From Psychrobacter sp. (GTDB lineage: Bacteria; Pseudomonadota; Gammaproteobacteria; Pseudomonadales; Moraxellaceae), in the NCBI GenBank assembly GCA_029256865.1, contig JARIEH010000100.1:1-11424 (forward strand): a stretch of DNA of 11,424 nucleotides. Direction: 5' to 3'. Shown piece after piece: positions 1 through 7,570 of the stretch (its first letter is position 1; the number at the start of each line of letters is the position of its first letter). The notes under the pieces were generated by a model. That model saw only the letters and a list, made by a program, of their open reading frames with translations. It made no database searches and was not told the origin of the DNA. The translations under genes and the position numbers were made by a program.

Positions 1-543
1 CTGTGGCAAGGTATCAAAGCCCGTCATCTTATGAAAGGTACTGGCATCAAAACTGTCCATACTGATATTGAGTTGATTCAATCCAGCTGCCTGCCAGTTT
101 GCCAAATGCTTACCAAGCTTATAACCATTACTGGTCATGGCGACGGTTTCAATACCAGCTGTCTGTTTGATGGTCTGAATAATCTCTACCACATCGCGGC
201 GAATGGAGGGCTCACCGCCAGTGATTCTAACCTTTTGGGTACCTACTTGGGCAAAGCCGCGTATCAAGGTAGCAATCTCAGGCACGCTTAGCTCATCATC
301 AGGGCGCTTGCCTTGATAGCCATTAGGCAGACAGTATTCACAGCGAAAGTTACAGAAATCTGTGATCGACAAACGCAGATACGTCAGACGCCGAGCGAAA
401 CCATCTGTTAATGGCTGCGTCAGCGTATGAGAATTAATGAGTGAGGCGTGCGAAATAGAAGGCGGCGTAATAGGTTGGTACCCGTCAGAAACAAGGGGTG
501 AATACACAGAGGCATTCCCTATAGTGGGGGCGAGATGATTCAT
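1..543 (-). CDS. moaA: GTP 3',8-cyclase MoaA, 5' part (3' end beyond window)
   Basis: Radical SAM enzyme that, with MoaC, converts GTP to cyclic pyranopterin monophosphate, the first step of molybdenum cofactor synthesis in the cytoplasm. The frame is open from an ATG at 543 to the left edge (181 codons), so the C-terminal half with the second iron-sulfur cluster is not visible. Seen directly: the radical SAM CX3CX2C motif as CNFRCEYC (Cys64, Cys68, Cys71) inside LRLSITDFCNFRC, then TGGEPSIRRD (108-117) and LNISMDS (158-164), all in the MoaA order. The first cysteine sits about 40 residues later than in typical MoaA, so there is an N-terminal extension of low complexity. A GTG at codon 13 with AGGGA eight bases upstream is an alternative start; the ATG has only a weak ribosome site. 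It lies 212 bp after moeA. Identification is firm; the exact start is not. Confidence 0.93.
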   Translation of the reverse strand, partial: MNHLAPTIGNASVYSPLVSDGYQPITPPSISHASLINSHTLTQPLTDGFARRLTYLRLSITDFCNFRCEYCLPNGYQGKRPDDELSVPEIATLIRGFAQVGTQKVRITGGEPSIRRDVVEIIQTIKQTAGIETVAMTSNGYKLGKHLANWQAAGLNQLNISMDSFDASTFHKMTGFDTLPQ

Positions 544-633
544 AATAATTACCGTTAATGTTGAATATGGTGTGTGCTCTAGGCGTTGCCTCAGGTTGTG
601 AATGAAAAATGAGAATAAGTTAATAATGCTTTT

Positions 634-639
634 ATTATA
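634..639 (-). promoter_or_regulatory. Candidate -10 box for moaA
   Basis: The minus strand reads TATAAT, a perfect sigma-70 -10 hexamer, in the 212-bp moeA-moaA gap. Transcription would start near 627 and leave a leader of about 84 nt. No good -35 hexamer is found at 16-18 bp, so this is a weak or activator-dependent promoter at best. The leader holds only a small AGGC/GCCT hairpin (about 577-592). The region is AT-rich, so a chance match is possible. Confidence 0.35.
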
Positions 640-678
640 ATGCCTGGCAAGAGGTAGACTATTCACCCTAAGATGAAT

Positions 679-700
679 AACTACTACTAACGGAGTAGTT
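679..700. repeat. Inverted repeat downstream of moeA
   Basis: Arms AACTACT (679-685) and AGTAGTT (694-700) form a perfect 7-bp stem around an 8-nt loop, 56 bp past the moeA stop codon. Neither strand has a T tract after the stem, so it does not look like a standard intrinsic terminator. It may instead mark the 3' end of the moeA message or an operator for moaA. Function unknown. Confidence 0.4.
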
Positions 701-755
701 TATCGGTGCTGACCAACATAATAACATATCGACCACTATGCTCTTTATGGCCAAG

Positions 756-2084
756 TTATGACCAAGGAAATGGTAGCACCTGAACATTTTCCCCTGCCGA
801 TAGATTGCCTGTATCTTTCGCCACTACCATCAAACAATTGGCTTGGCTTAATTGCTTGATACGATGCGATTGCTGTTTCGCAAAACTTCTTACTCGGAAC
901 TGACCTTGCTCATCTTGAGTCAATATACCACGCTGAAAATCTGTGCGCCCAACGGATTTTTTGATATCATTTTCAAGCGTTGCCCATACCCTAAATGCCT
1001 TGGGCAAATCGTCGATGCCTACCCCTGATAGACGCCATAGCGCTGGAATGACAAACTGTAATGTGCCAACGACGGTAGATAAGGGATTACCCGGCAAACC
1101 GAAGTATAATACGGGCTTATCGAGATCCTTATTCAATTCACCAAACACGAAAGGCTTGCCTGGCTTCATGGCTACTTTATAATGATTAATCTGTCCTAAC
1201 TTTTCAATCACGGTGGTCAAAAAGTCATAATCACCAACGGACACGCCAGCAGTAGAAATAAGCACATCACACTCTTGCATGGCTTGATTGACGACACTGA
1301 TTGTCTTCTCTAAATCATCAGCAATAATACCATAATCATGGATAACGACTGGCAAATCAGACAACAAGCTCTTGAGTGTGGGGGTATTGGAATTATAGAT
1401 TTTTGCCAAGCTCTCTAGTGGCTCACCTATTGCGACCAACTCATCACCCGTGGCCAGTACACCAAGCGTTAAAGGCTGATAGACACTGACTTTATCCACG
1501 CCCAAGTTAGCAAGCAAACTGATATCAGCAGGGTTCAGGCGCTTACCTACTTGTAAGACCTCTTCACCAGACTCAATCTCCTCGCCTTGCTTGCGAATAT
1601 TACTATCAATCTTGGCATCTTGAGTCAGGGTTATGCGGTAAGCATGCGACTTATCAATAGTACTTTTTATGATATCGAAGTTGGTATTTTCTTGCATGAT
1701 GACCGTATCGCAATTGTTTGGTACCACAGCTCCTGTAAAGATACGGATACCCTGCCCTGCATTTATCTCACCAACATAAGGGCTACCAGCCTGTGACTCG
1801 CCGATGATTTCAATGCTACTATCTTTTGAGAGTTCACTACCTTGAGCAATAGCATAACCATCCATCGCAGACAGATTCTGTCTTGGTACTGCAAATTGCG
1901 AGGTAATATCTTGTGCCAGAATGTGATTTCGACTCTCTAATAGGCTACAAATTTGCGTGACTCTTTTAGCCAAAGGCCAGTCCACTTGATTATAAACATC
2001 AATGCGTTGGTTGATAGCGGACTGTAGCGCTTCGATAGTAATCACGGCAGTTTTGCTCACTTTTCTTTGATACTGGGTTGACAC
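756..2084 (-). CDS. moeA: Molybdopterin molybdenumtransferase MoeA
   Basis: Cytoplasmic enzyme that inserts molybdate into adenylylated molybdopterin to give Mo-molybdopterin, upstream of MGD formation. At 442 aa it is slightly longer than the usual ~410. Family signatures are all present: SAMDGYA (72-78), FTGAVVP (116-122), NIRKQGE (162-168), TGDEL (212-216), STAGVSVGD (277-285), MKPGKP (306-311) and GLPGNP (329-334), followed by the C-terminal beta domain (about 363-438). The start is a GTG at 2084; a stop lies in frame 30 bp upstream with no ATG between, so a GTG start is forced unless a later codon is used, and the ribosome site is poor. It follows torD by 59 bp and is probably cotranscribed with it, supplying cofactor for TorA. 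Function is secure; start less so. Confidence 0.95.
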   Translation of the reverse strand: MSTQYQRKVSKTAVITIEALQSAINQRIDVYNQVDWPLAKRVTQICSLLESRNHILAQDITSQFAVPRQNLSAMDGYAIAQGSELSKDSSIEIIGESQAGSPYVGEINAGQGIRIFTGAVVPNNCDTVIMQENTNFDIIKSTIDKSHAYRITLTQDAKIDSNIRKQGEEIESGEEVLQVGKRLNPADISLLANLGVDKVSVYQPLTLGVLATGDELVAIGEPLESLAKIYNSNTPTLKSLLSDLPVVIHDYGIIADDLEKTISVVNQAMQECDVLISTAGVSVGDYDFLTTVIEKLGQINHYKVAMKPGKPFVFGELNKDLDKPVLYFGLPGNPLSTVVGTLQFVIPALWRLSGVGIDDLPKAFRVWATLENDIKKSVGRTDFQRGILTQDEQGQFRVRSFAKQQSHRIKQLSQANCLMVVAKDTGNLSAGENVQVLPFPWS

Positions 2085-2143
2085 TGGATGGGTACTGTCT
2101 GTATTGGGACTAGGCTTTTAGATGTCAGTGCTTATATTGCGTA

Positions 2144-2815
2144 TTATTGCTCATTTACAATATCCGCCAACGCTTCTCTGTCCTTTAATACAAACTGTTC
2201 TGCTAAAGCGATAAGCGCAGGATAAAAGTCAGTTTTTACACCGATCTTTTGACAATGCTCGGTAAACTGTGGCAACCAACTGAGTAAAGCACTGTCGAGA
2301 AACTCGACCTGCTCCGTCGATGTACTGACCATATCTAATTTCTGCTCGTTGGTATTATTAATCCACAAACTCATCACCATAAAGTAAACACTAATATGAT
2401 CGTCAGGCTCACGAAACTCTGAGTGTAAACTGAGCTGTTGGCTCTCAAGAAAGTGACGCATTTGCTCTACTGGCTTGCCATGCAGCATCTTATCACTGTC
2501 TAAATAATATGATGCATAGGGTGGCGCGCTTTCTCTACCACTGAGCAAAAAAAGATGCGCAAAGTCCGCAGCCAGCTCAAGTGCACGATCTTCGGCTGGA
2601 AATTGTTTGAAATCAGCAATGGCTGTTTTAACGCGCTCGCTATAAGGCTCTAAATCAAGACTGACAAAAGCGTGATGCAAACCCTCATAATACTGATCAC
2701 GTTGCCACTGCTCTAAAGTCGCTGATGTGAGCTCACGAGCAAAAATATCAGCGAACCAACGATAAAGTGCAGCACGTGCTGTGTTGGCAGCTTGCCATTG
2801 TGTGGTTATACTCAT
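2144..2815 (-). CDS. torD: TorA-specific chaperone TorD
   Basis: Cytoplasmic all-helical chaperone of the TorD/DmsD family. Members bind the Tat signal peptide and core of apo-TorA, protect it, and promote loading of bis-MGD before export. The protein has 223 aa, slightly longer than E. coli TorD. Family marks are visible: the RWFADIFARELT segment (19-30), the APPYASYYLD stretch (97-106) and the characteristic EPDDH motif (136-140) after a helix ending in HSEFR. The ATG at 2815 has a weak GGAT ribosome site. It sits 199 bp after torA, a wide gap for an operon that elsewhere is tight, and that gap contains a large hairpin and a candidate promoter, so torD may be expressed partly on its own. 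Gene order E-C-A-D matches Shewanella-type tor operons. Confidence 0.95.
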   Translation of the reverse strand: MSITTQWQAANTARAALYRWFADIFARELTSATLEQWQRDQYYEGLHHAFVSLDLEPYSERVKTAIADFKQFPAEDRALELAADFAHLFLLSGRESAPPYASYYLDSDKMLHGKPVEQMRHFLESQQLSLHSEFREPDDHISVYFMVMSLWINNTNEQKLDMVSTSTEQVEFLDSALLSWLPQFTEHCQKIGVKTDFYPALIALAEQFVLKDREALADIVNEQ

Positions 2816-2854
2816 TTTATATCCAATGTGAACGATATATGTTCTATACAGCTC

Positions 2855-2883
2855 ATTCTATATGGTATTGAGTGATGCATCAA
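2855..2883 (-). promoter_or_regulatory. Candidate sigma-70 promoter for torD-moeA
   Basis: On the minus strand TTGATG (2883-2878, 4/6 to TTGACA) and TAGAAT (2860-2855, 5/6 to TATAAT) are separated by exactly 17 bp. Transcription would start near 2848, about 33 nt before the torD ATG. It lies downstream of the hairpin at 2908-2947 in the direction of transcription, which is where a promoter would be needed to restore torD expression. The -35 half overlaps a 10-bp palindrome TGATGCATCA (2873-2882) that might be a regulator site. Confidence 0.4.
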
Positions 2884-2907
2884 TGATAGTCAATGCGCAT
2901 CATAGAC

Positions 2908-2951
2908 AATGCCTCTGTAAATCCTAAAACCAATTTACAAAGGCATTTTTT
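2908..2951 (+). terminator. Large hairpin with T tract between torA and torD
   Basis: Arms AATGCCTCTGTAAAT (2908-2922) and ATTTACAAAGGCATT (2933-2947) pair at 14 of 15 positions around a 10-nt loop; the single mismatch is C2915/A2940. Read on the plus strand the stem runs into six T (2946-2951), the layout of an intrinsic terminator for transcription entering from the left, that is, antisense to torA. On the coding (minus) strand the stem is followed by GTCTATG without a T tract, so for the tor message it is a stable hairpin about 68-107 nt after the torA stop, more likely a 3'-end stabiliser or partial terminator. Confidence 0.7.
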
Positions 2952-2952
2952 A

Positions 2953-2966
2953 GATCTACTTAGATC
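2953..2966. repeat. Short perfect palindrome after torA
   Basis: GATCTACTTAGATC is a 6-bp perfect inverted repeat around CT, immediately beside the larger hairpin at 2908-2947. As RNA it could only form about five pairs with a four-base loop. It has no T tract on either strand. It may be a small extension of the structured torA 3' region; no function can be assigned. Confidence 0.3.
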
Positions 2967-3014
2967 CGCTTGTTATTAGGCCAGTATTGTTGATAGTCAC
3001 AAGACTACAGACTA

Positions 3015-5534
3015 TTAAGTAATCGAAGCAGGGCTACCGTCTGGATTGACATAGGTAGGACCACCAAAGGCTGTGACAGCTGGTGCTTTACCGACGAATT
3101 TCTCAATCTCAACCAGACAGGTATTGGCACTTGGCCCTTGAGCCAGCATCGACGTTCCGATATCCAGTGTCAGGGTATTCGGATCACCATAAGTATCTAG
3201 TGCCCCAATTTCAGGCCCTGTTGGACCATACCATGCACCTTCTTGAATACGGATAACACCCGGTGGGAAGTTATCTGACACCACGGCACCAGCCAATAGC
3301 TGACCACGATCATTAAAGACTCGTACGAGATCTCCATCCCTAATACCACGTGCCTTGGCATCTTCTGGCCCTAAGTAGCAAGGCTCACGATCTTGTACCG
3401 TATAAGTTGCACGTCGCTCTTCGGATTCACAAGTTTGTGAGTGTAGGCGCGTATCTGGATGCACTGACTGTAGCCATAATGGGTATTTATCCGAACCTGG
3501 ACCGCCATGCGAACGCTCAGTCTTTTCCATCCAAATCGGATGACCTTTACAGTCTTCATAACCATAGCTGGCAATCTTTCGGCTGCTGATTTCAATAAAG
3601 CCAGAAGGTGTACCAAGGGCGTTTACTTCAGGGTCTTCACGGAAGTCAGCATGACGCACCCAGTTTTCACCTTCTGCAAAGAGCACATAACCTTCTTTCC
3701 AGAACTCTTTAAATTCTGGCATATAGAAATCTTTTTTGAGGTTATCCGCACGGCAGTCTTCATAAATCTGCTCAATCCACTGCATCTCGTTCATCGCACG
3801 GCTGTACTCTAACTCACGGCCCATACGCTTAGAGAACTCGTACCAAATATCAAAATCTGACTTGGAGTGATAGAGCGGATCCACCAGTTTGTGCATGGCA
3901 ATAACACCACGGTTACTGTATGAGCCGTAAGCATCGAGATCGTTACGCTCATATGGCGTACAAGCTGGCAGTACGATATCAGCAAAACGACAAGTCGCTG
4001 TCCAGTTATAATCAACAGATACCACTGTCTCAATATTACGATAAGCCTTTTTCATACGGTTACGGTCTTGATGTCGATGCCACTGGTTACTTCCTGAGAA
4101 GATACCCATCTTAAACGGCGGCAAAGTCACTTCATGACCATTAAAGTTAATCTTTTTACCAGGCTCAAGCAGACAGTCCACGAAACGGGCGACTGGTATG
4201 ACAGAGCTATAGCCTGCGTAATCATTGTTGTCATACTTTGGCTTACGTCCCGTATCTAAATTAAGGGGGAACGCGCCTGGCATCGAGGCACCTGATGATG
4301 CCACACCAACAGAGCTATAGTGATGCGAATAACTGATACCACCACCTGGCAAACCAATCTGACCGAGCATAGCGGCGATAATCGCACCCATCCAATAAGG
4401 CTGCTCGCCATGTTGTTGACGCTGAATCGCCCAACCAAAGCAAAGCTGCGTGCGATTACTGGCCATGAGACGTGCCAGCTCACGGATGCGATCAGCCTCG
4501 ATACCACAGATTGCCGCTGCCCATTCTGGAGTCTTTTCAACCATATCTTCGGTTTTACCCATCAGATATGGCGTGAACTCATCAAAGCCCAGCGCGTACA
4601 TATCAAGGAACTCTTCATCGTAGAGTTTTTCGGTAAACAAAGTATGCGCCATCGCTAACATAAACGCGACATCAGTCATCGGGTTAATGTACTGCTGCTC
4701 ACACCCTAAATAGTTCTGAGTTTTGCTCTTGACTGGGTCAATACAAATGACTTGAATGTCTTTGTCTCTGACTTTATCACGCAGCTGTTCTAAGTACTCA
4801 TAGGCTTCATGGGTTTCAGTATTCCAACCAACCTGCAAGTTTTTGACCGGATCGTTCGCCCAAAAGATAACTACTTTGGAGTTCTCAAGTATCAACGGCC
4901 ATGAGGTGCCTTGTGAATACACCTCAGTAGAACCTAGGATATAAGGTAAAATCATCTGACCAGCGCCAGTTGAGTAATCCCCTGCTGTCCCTACGCTACG
5001 CCCATGCATACCGATAGCACGTAACATATGGTTACCACAGCTATGAATATTACCAACCGAGCGCCAACCAACGTTCGCCGTATGTAACGCCCATGGGCCA
5101 TGCTCTTTTTGCACACGCTCAAGCTCTTCATAGAGCAGATCTAACGCTTCATCCCAGCTGACGCGCACAAAACGGTTATCGCCACGCTGAGAAGTATCAC
5201 TCTTATGACGGTTTTTGTACCAGTCAACGCGGATCATGGGATAGCGTACCCGTGATGGGCTATAGATAATACCCGGAACCCCATTTAGGATTTCAGTAGG
5301 ATATTGATCAAACTCAAAAGGTTGCACTTCAACGAGTTTATCAGCCTCAACTTTAGCGCGGAAAGCTCCCCAATGCGCACCAGACATCTTCCAGCCACTG
5401 GTGTCAGGTCGTTTATCTTTATTAAAAGAGGTCGTCAGAATACTATCGTCAGCAAGCAGCGGTATGGGTAATAACGCAGTGCCAGATAAAGCGATCAATG
5501 ACTTAAGAAAGCCTCTACGATTCATATTTTTCAT
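3015..5534 (-). CDS. torA: Trimethylamine-N-oxide reductase TorA, Tat-exported catalytic subunit
   Basis: Periplasmic molybdoenzyme of the DMSO reductase family that reduces TMAO to trimethylamine using electrons from TorC. Length 839 aa is normal. The N-terminus is a Tat signal: NRRGFLK (5-11), a hydrophobic stretch, and likely cleavage near Ala28. There is no CX2C N-terminal cluster, as expected for the single-subunit type. VGWRSVG (155-161) supplies Ser159 at the expected molybdenum ligand position, followed by GDYSTGAGQ (185-193), [43 protein letters not shown] and the C-terminal cofactor domain with [21 protein letters not shown] split over about 740-760. Val155 replaces the tyrosine (Tyr114 of Rhodobacter DMSO reductase) usual in DMSO reductases. 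The ATG at 5534 has a good AGAGGT ribosome site; Met4 is an alternative that keeps the signal. It follows torC by 15 bp. Confidence 0.97.
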   Translation of the reverse strand: MKNMNRRGFLKSLIALSGTALLPIPLLADDSILTTSFNKDKRPDTSGWKMSGAHWGAFRAKVEADKLVEVQPFEFDQYPTEILNGVPGIIYSPSRVRYPMIRVDWYKNRHKSDTSQRGDNRFVRVSWDEALDLLYEELERVQKEHGPWALHTANVGWRSVGNIHSCGNHMLRAIGMHGRSVGTAGDYSTGAGQMILPYILGSTEVYSQGTSWPLILENSKVVIFWANDPVKNLQVGWNTETHEAYEYLEQLRDKVRDKDIQVICIDPVKSKTQNYLGCEQQYINPMTDVAFMLAMAHTLFTEKLYDEEFLDMYALGFDEFTPYLMGKTEDMVEKTPEWAAAICGIEADRIRELARLMASNRTQLCFGWAIQRQQHGEQPYWMGAIIAAMLGQIGLPGGGISYSHHYSSVGVASSGASMPGAFPLNLDTGRKPKYDNNDYAGYSSVIPVARFVDCLLEPGKKINFNGHEVTLPPFKMGIFSGSNQWHRHQDRNRMKKAYRNIETVVSVDYNWTATCRFADIVLPACTPYERNDLDAYGSYSNRGVIAMHKLVDPLYHSKSDFDIWYEFSKRMGRELEYSRAMNEMQWIEQIYEDCRADNLKKDFYMPEFKEFWKEGYVLFAEGENWVRHADFREDPEVNALGTPSGFIEISSRKIASYGYEDCKGHPIWMEKTERSHGGPGSDKYPLWLQSVHPDTRLHSQTCESEERRATYTVQDREPCYLGPEDAKARGIRDGDLVRVFNDRGQLLAGAVVSDNFPPGVIRIQEGAWYGPTGPEIGALDTYGDPNTLTLDIGTSMLAQGPSANTCLVEIEKFVGKAPAVTAFGGPTYVNPDGSPASIT

Positions 5535-5549
5535 GATATACCTCTTATA

Positions 5550-6785
5550 TTATGGACGTGCCATTTGTGGAGTGTTTTCTGGTGAACCTGCACCATGTGC
5601 GCTACCAGCAAAGTCAGAAGAGTTCAATTGTAAATACTTCAGGATCAGAGCACCTGACTCATCATCTACGTTTGTAAACCCGACCATACCACTCCATAAA
5701 CCTGGCCATTGGTTGGCATCGTGCCCAGCTGGATCTGGCTGACGATGACAGGTACTACAGTTATCGCTATAAGCTTGACCAGCGATATCCCATGCAGGTT
5801 CGATACTTTTCATTAGCCCCCCATCTTCGACCCAAAGCTGAGCGCTCACTTTTTGCCACTCTAGACCAGTAAGTGGATCTTCTTTTGATTCTTTCACTGT
5901 TACCAGATTCTTGTCACGAGACAGCTCTTTTTCGATGACAACGTCGACAATGTTTAGACCGAAATGGGTATACCATACACGTCCGTAACCTTTGTTTTTA
6001 CGCCACATATCCAGTTCGATCTGAGTCATACCTTTTTCGTGCGCGATGACTTTTACTGGAGTCGCCACTTCGATATTACCTGCTCTGGTGGACTTATCAG
6101 CGCTAGTGTATAGATCTTGAGGAACGATATTGTAGTAGGTTTCGCCCACTTTAATCTTGGTGCTGCCTGCTTCTGACACTAATGAATCGAATGCCGGGTT
6201 ATGCATACCTTCCATACTTGGCAGCTCGTGAGCAATACCTTTGTGACAATCGACACAGCTGGCATCACGCTCAGCCGCACTACGCATGATCATTTGTGAG
6301 GTGACCCGCATTTTACTAAAGTCCATGCTCGCGTAATCGTGGCAAGCACGGCACTCTCTTGAATCATTGGCTTTAAAACGATTCCATTCACGCTGCGCCA
6401 ACACTCCACGATGATCTAAGAACTTTTCTCGGGTCCCGATATCGCCCATCACGTGTGATAACACTTCACGTGATGCTTGCATTTTACGCGCCATCTTATC
6501 AGTGAACTCATGCGGTACGTGACAGTCTTGGCACTCTGCTCGGACACCCGTACGATTTTGCCAATGCACGGTTCTTTGTAATTCGGGCAGCATGTTATCT
6601 TCCATCGTATGACAAGATAAACAAAACTCTTCGGAGTTGGTTGCCTCAAGTGCCGTGGTAAAACCTGCCCAAAACCAAACCCCACCAGCAAAGCCGATGA
6701 TGACCAGAATGCCTAGTCCGATTTGTGTGGAAGGTTTAAAGAGAAGCCGACGCAGCCAGTTTAATAGGCGTTTAATAGCGTTCAT
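5550..6785 (-). CDS. torC: Pentahaem c-type cytochrome TorC
   Basis: Membrane-anchored quinol dehydrogenase of the NapC/NirT family that passes electrons to TorA in the periplasm. The 411-aa protein has a basic N-terminus, one membrane helix (about 21-43), four CXXCH haem sites in the NapC-like domain (C55-H59, C85-H89, C145-H149, C177-H181) and a fifth in the C-terminal domain (C343-H347, CSTCHRQPDPAGH). The fifth haem and extra domain distinguish TorC from tetrahaem NapC. In E. coli the C-terminal domain of apo-TorC also feeds back on the TorS sensor; whether that applies here is unknown, since no torS is visible. The ATG at 6785 has an AAGGAA ribosome site. TorC follows torE by 112 bp and precedes torA by 15 bp. 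All five haems require the Ccm maturation system, to which the neighbouring ccmI belongs. Confidence 0.96.
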   Translation of the reverse strand: MNAIKRLLNWLRRLLFKPSTQIGLGILVIIGFAGGVWFWAGFTTALEATNSEEFCLSCHTMEDNMLPELQRTVHWQNRTGVRAECQDCHVPHEFTDKMARKMQASREVLSHVMGDIGTREKFLDHRGVLAQREWNRFKANDSRECRACHDYASMDFSKMRVTSQMIMRSAAERDASCVDCHKGIAHELPSMEGMHNPAFDSLVSEAGSTKIKVGETYYNIVPQDLYTSADKSTRAGNIEVATPVKVIAHEKGMTQIELDMWRKNKGYGRVWYTHFGLNIVDVVIEKELSRDKNLVTVKESKEDPLTGLEWQKVSAQLWVEDGGLMKSIEPAWDIAGQAYSDNCSTCHRQPDPAGHDANQWPGLWSGMVGFTNVDDESGALILKYLQLNSSDFAGSAHGAGSPENTPQMARP

Positions 6786-6829
6786 GATAGTTCCTTACCA
6801 TTTTTCATCATAATATATGCGGTAATGTT

Positions 6830-6856
6830 TTTAGCACTCTGTATGAGGAGGCTAAA
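6830..6856 (-). promoter_or_regulatory. mRNA hairpin between torE and torC
   Basis: On the minus strand TTTAGCCTC and GAG-T-GCTAAA form a nine-pair stem with one bulged T and an 8-nt loop. It lies 42 nt after the torE stop and 45 nt before the torC start. No T tract follows (AAACATT), so it is not a standard terminator. A processing or stability element that sets different torE and torC levels is the simplest reading. Confidence 0.45.
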
Positions 6857-6897
6857 TATATGAGAAGACCGCCTTAAATAAACGGCCTAGTAATAGC

Positions 6898-7068
6898 TTA
6901 GGACGGTGGCCCCCAAAACCACATTTGACCAAACCAAACGATAAAACCGTAAGCTGCTAAAAAAAGCGCAGCTATAATTGGCAAGGCAATAAAAGACATG
7001 ACCAAAGCGCTAAGCCATTGACGCTTAATTGGCTGCTCTTGTTGTTGCAGTTGCTTTTCATGTGGCAT
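6898..7068 (-). CDS. torE: TorE/NapE-family small membrane protein
   Basis: A 56-aa protein starting at an ATG at 7068 with an AGAGGT ribosome site seven bases upstream and ending with TAA at 6898. It has a charged, glutamine-rich N-terminus (1-17), then RQWLSALVMSF and a single membrane helix (about 19-47) containing AAYGFIVWFGQM, and the tail FWGPPS. The GYGF-VW-Q pattern near the end of the helix and the PP tail are those of the NapE/TorE family, small inner-membrane proteins found first in nap and tor operons. The role of TorE is not established. It is the first gene of the cluster, 112 bp before torC, as in Shewanella-type torECAD operons, and so the main tor promoter should lie upstream of it. 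Confidence 0.85.
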   Translation of the reverse strand: MPHEKQLQQQEQPIKRQWLSALVMSFIALPIIAALFLAAYGFIVWFGQMWFWGPPS

Positions 7069-7288
7069 GGCACACCTCTCAATAGATCCACGATAGCTAA
7101 TAGGGGGTAAAAAAGCTATTTAAAATACTTATTTATAATATATAAAATAATTAATTTTCTTTTATTTCTTAAATACCGCAATCAGTGCCTTTTATTATTT
7201 ATTATTAAATATAGGCTAATGACTTTATGATGTTTTTAGAGAAATTACGCTATTGCTGTTCATTATCAAATGCTCGCAATATTTTAAT

Positions 7289-7307
7289 TCCTTATAATTA
7301 CTAAGGA
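7289..7307. promoter_or_regulatory. 19-bp dyad, operator-like
   Basis: TCCTTA (7289-7294) and TAAGGA (7302-7307) are perfect inverted half sites around a 7-bp AT centre. It lies about 220 bp upstream of torE. Size and symmetry suit binding by a dimeric regulator, but I recognise no specific consensus, and the same sequence could be a weak hairpin. Confidence 0.3.
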
Positions 7308-7354
7308 TAACATAAAAGCGTATTATATTTGCACAAATTAGATACATTTAGCCT

Positions 7355-7378
7355 AAAAATAGAGATAAAGCTCTATTT
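7355..7378 (-). terminator. Candidate weak intrinsic terminator
   Basis: AAATAGAG (7357-7364) and CTCTATTT (7371-7378) form a perfect 8-bp stem with a 6-nt loop. Read on the minus strand the second arm continues as five T. Only three of eight pairs are G-C, so termination would be weak. It lies about 410 nt beyond the ccmI stop and 290 bp upstream of torE, so it could end readthrough from ccmI or a small RNA from the intergenic region. Confidence 0.4.
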
Positions 7379-7537
7379 CTCTTCAGTATTTTGGTAAGAA
7401 AAAATTAAGTCCCATTTATTTGAATCAGCCCAAAGTTATTCGTGAGCTATTTAAGCTAAAAGTTTAAAAAATAAGTGCACAATAGTAAACTCAAAAGATA
7501 AAGACTCATTAGTAAATCGAAAATCATAATGTGCGAA

Positions 7538-7570
7538 AACCGTGATAGCTAGGAGGTGGCTAATACGGTT
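7538..7570. ncRNA. Long hairpin with AGGAGG (or CCTCCT) loop, unassigned
   Basis: AACCGTGATAGC (7538-7549) pairs with GCTAATACGGTT (7559-7570) at 11 of 12 positions on the plus strand (one A/A mismatch, one G-T pair), enclosing the 9-nt loop TAGGAGGTG. If the plus strand is transcribed, the loop shows a Shine-Dalgarno-like or CsrA-like AGGAGG. If the minus strand is transcribed, the loop shows CACCTCC, an anti-Shine-Dalgarno sequence, and the stem is followed by four T and CGC. No reading frame starts suitably after the AGGAGG. I therefore class it as a possible structured RNA element, not as a known family. Confidence 0.35.

Noticed and set aside
31..291. 86-codon plus-strand reading frame at the left end
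   Set aside because: It lies antisense to moaA, whose radical SAM motifs are unmistakable on the minus strand. The same holds for the other plus-strand frames inside torA, torC, moeA, ccmI and the right-hand genes.
544..755. Possible Moco riboswitch upstream of moaA
   Set aside because: Such a riboswitch is long and GC-rich. The transcribed leader here is AT-rich and about 84 nt, with only a four- to six-pair hairpin.
2867..2884. TTGAGTGATGCATCAA as an FNR site near torD
   Set aside because: The half sites are six bases apart instead of four. The inner TGATGCATCA is a palindrome but matches no regulator I know.
6877..6893. GCC/GGC repeat around TTAAATAAA after torE as a terminator
   Set aside because: Only three contiguous pairs form and no T tract follows.
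7178..7190. GGCAC...TTGC on the minus strand, resembling a sigma-54 promoter
   Set aside because: The distance between the GG and GC elements is two bases shorter than the fixed spacing of sigma-54 promoters.
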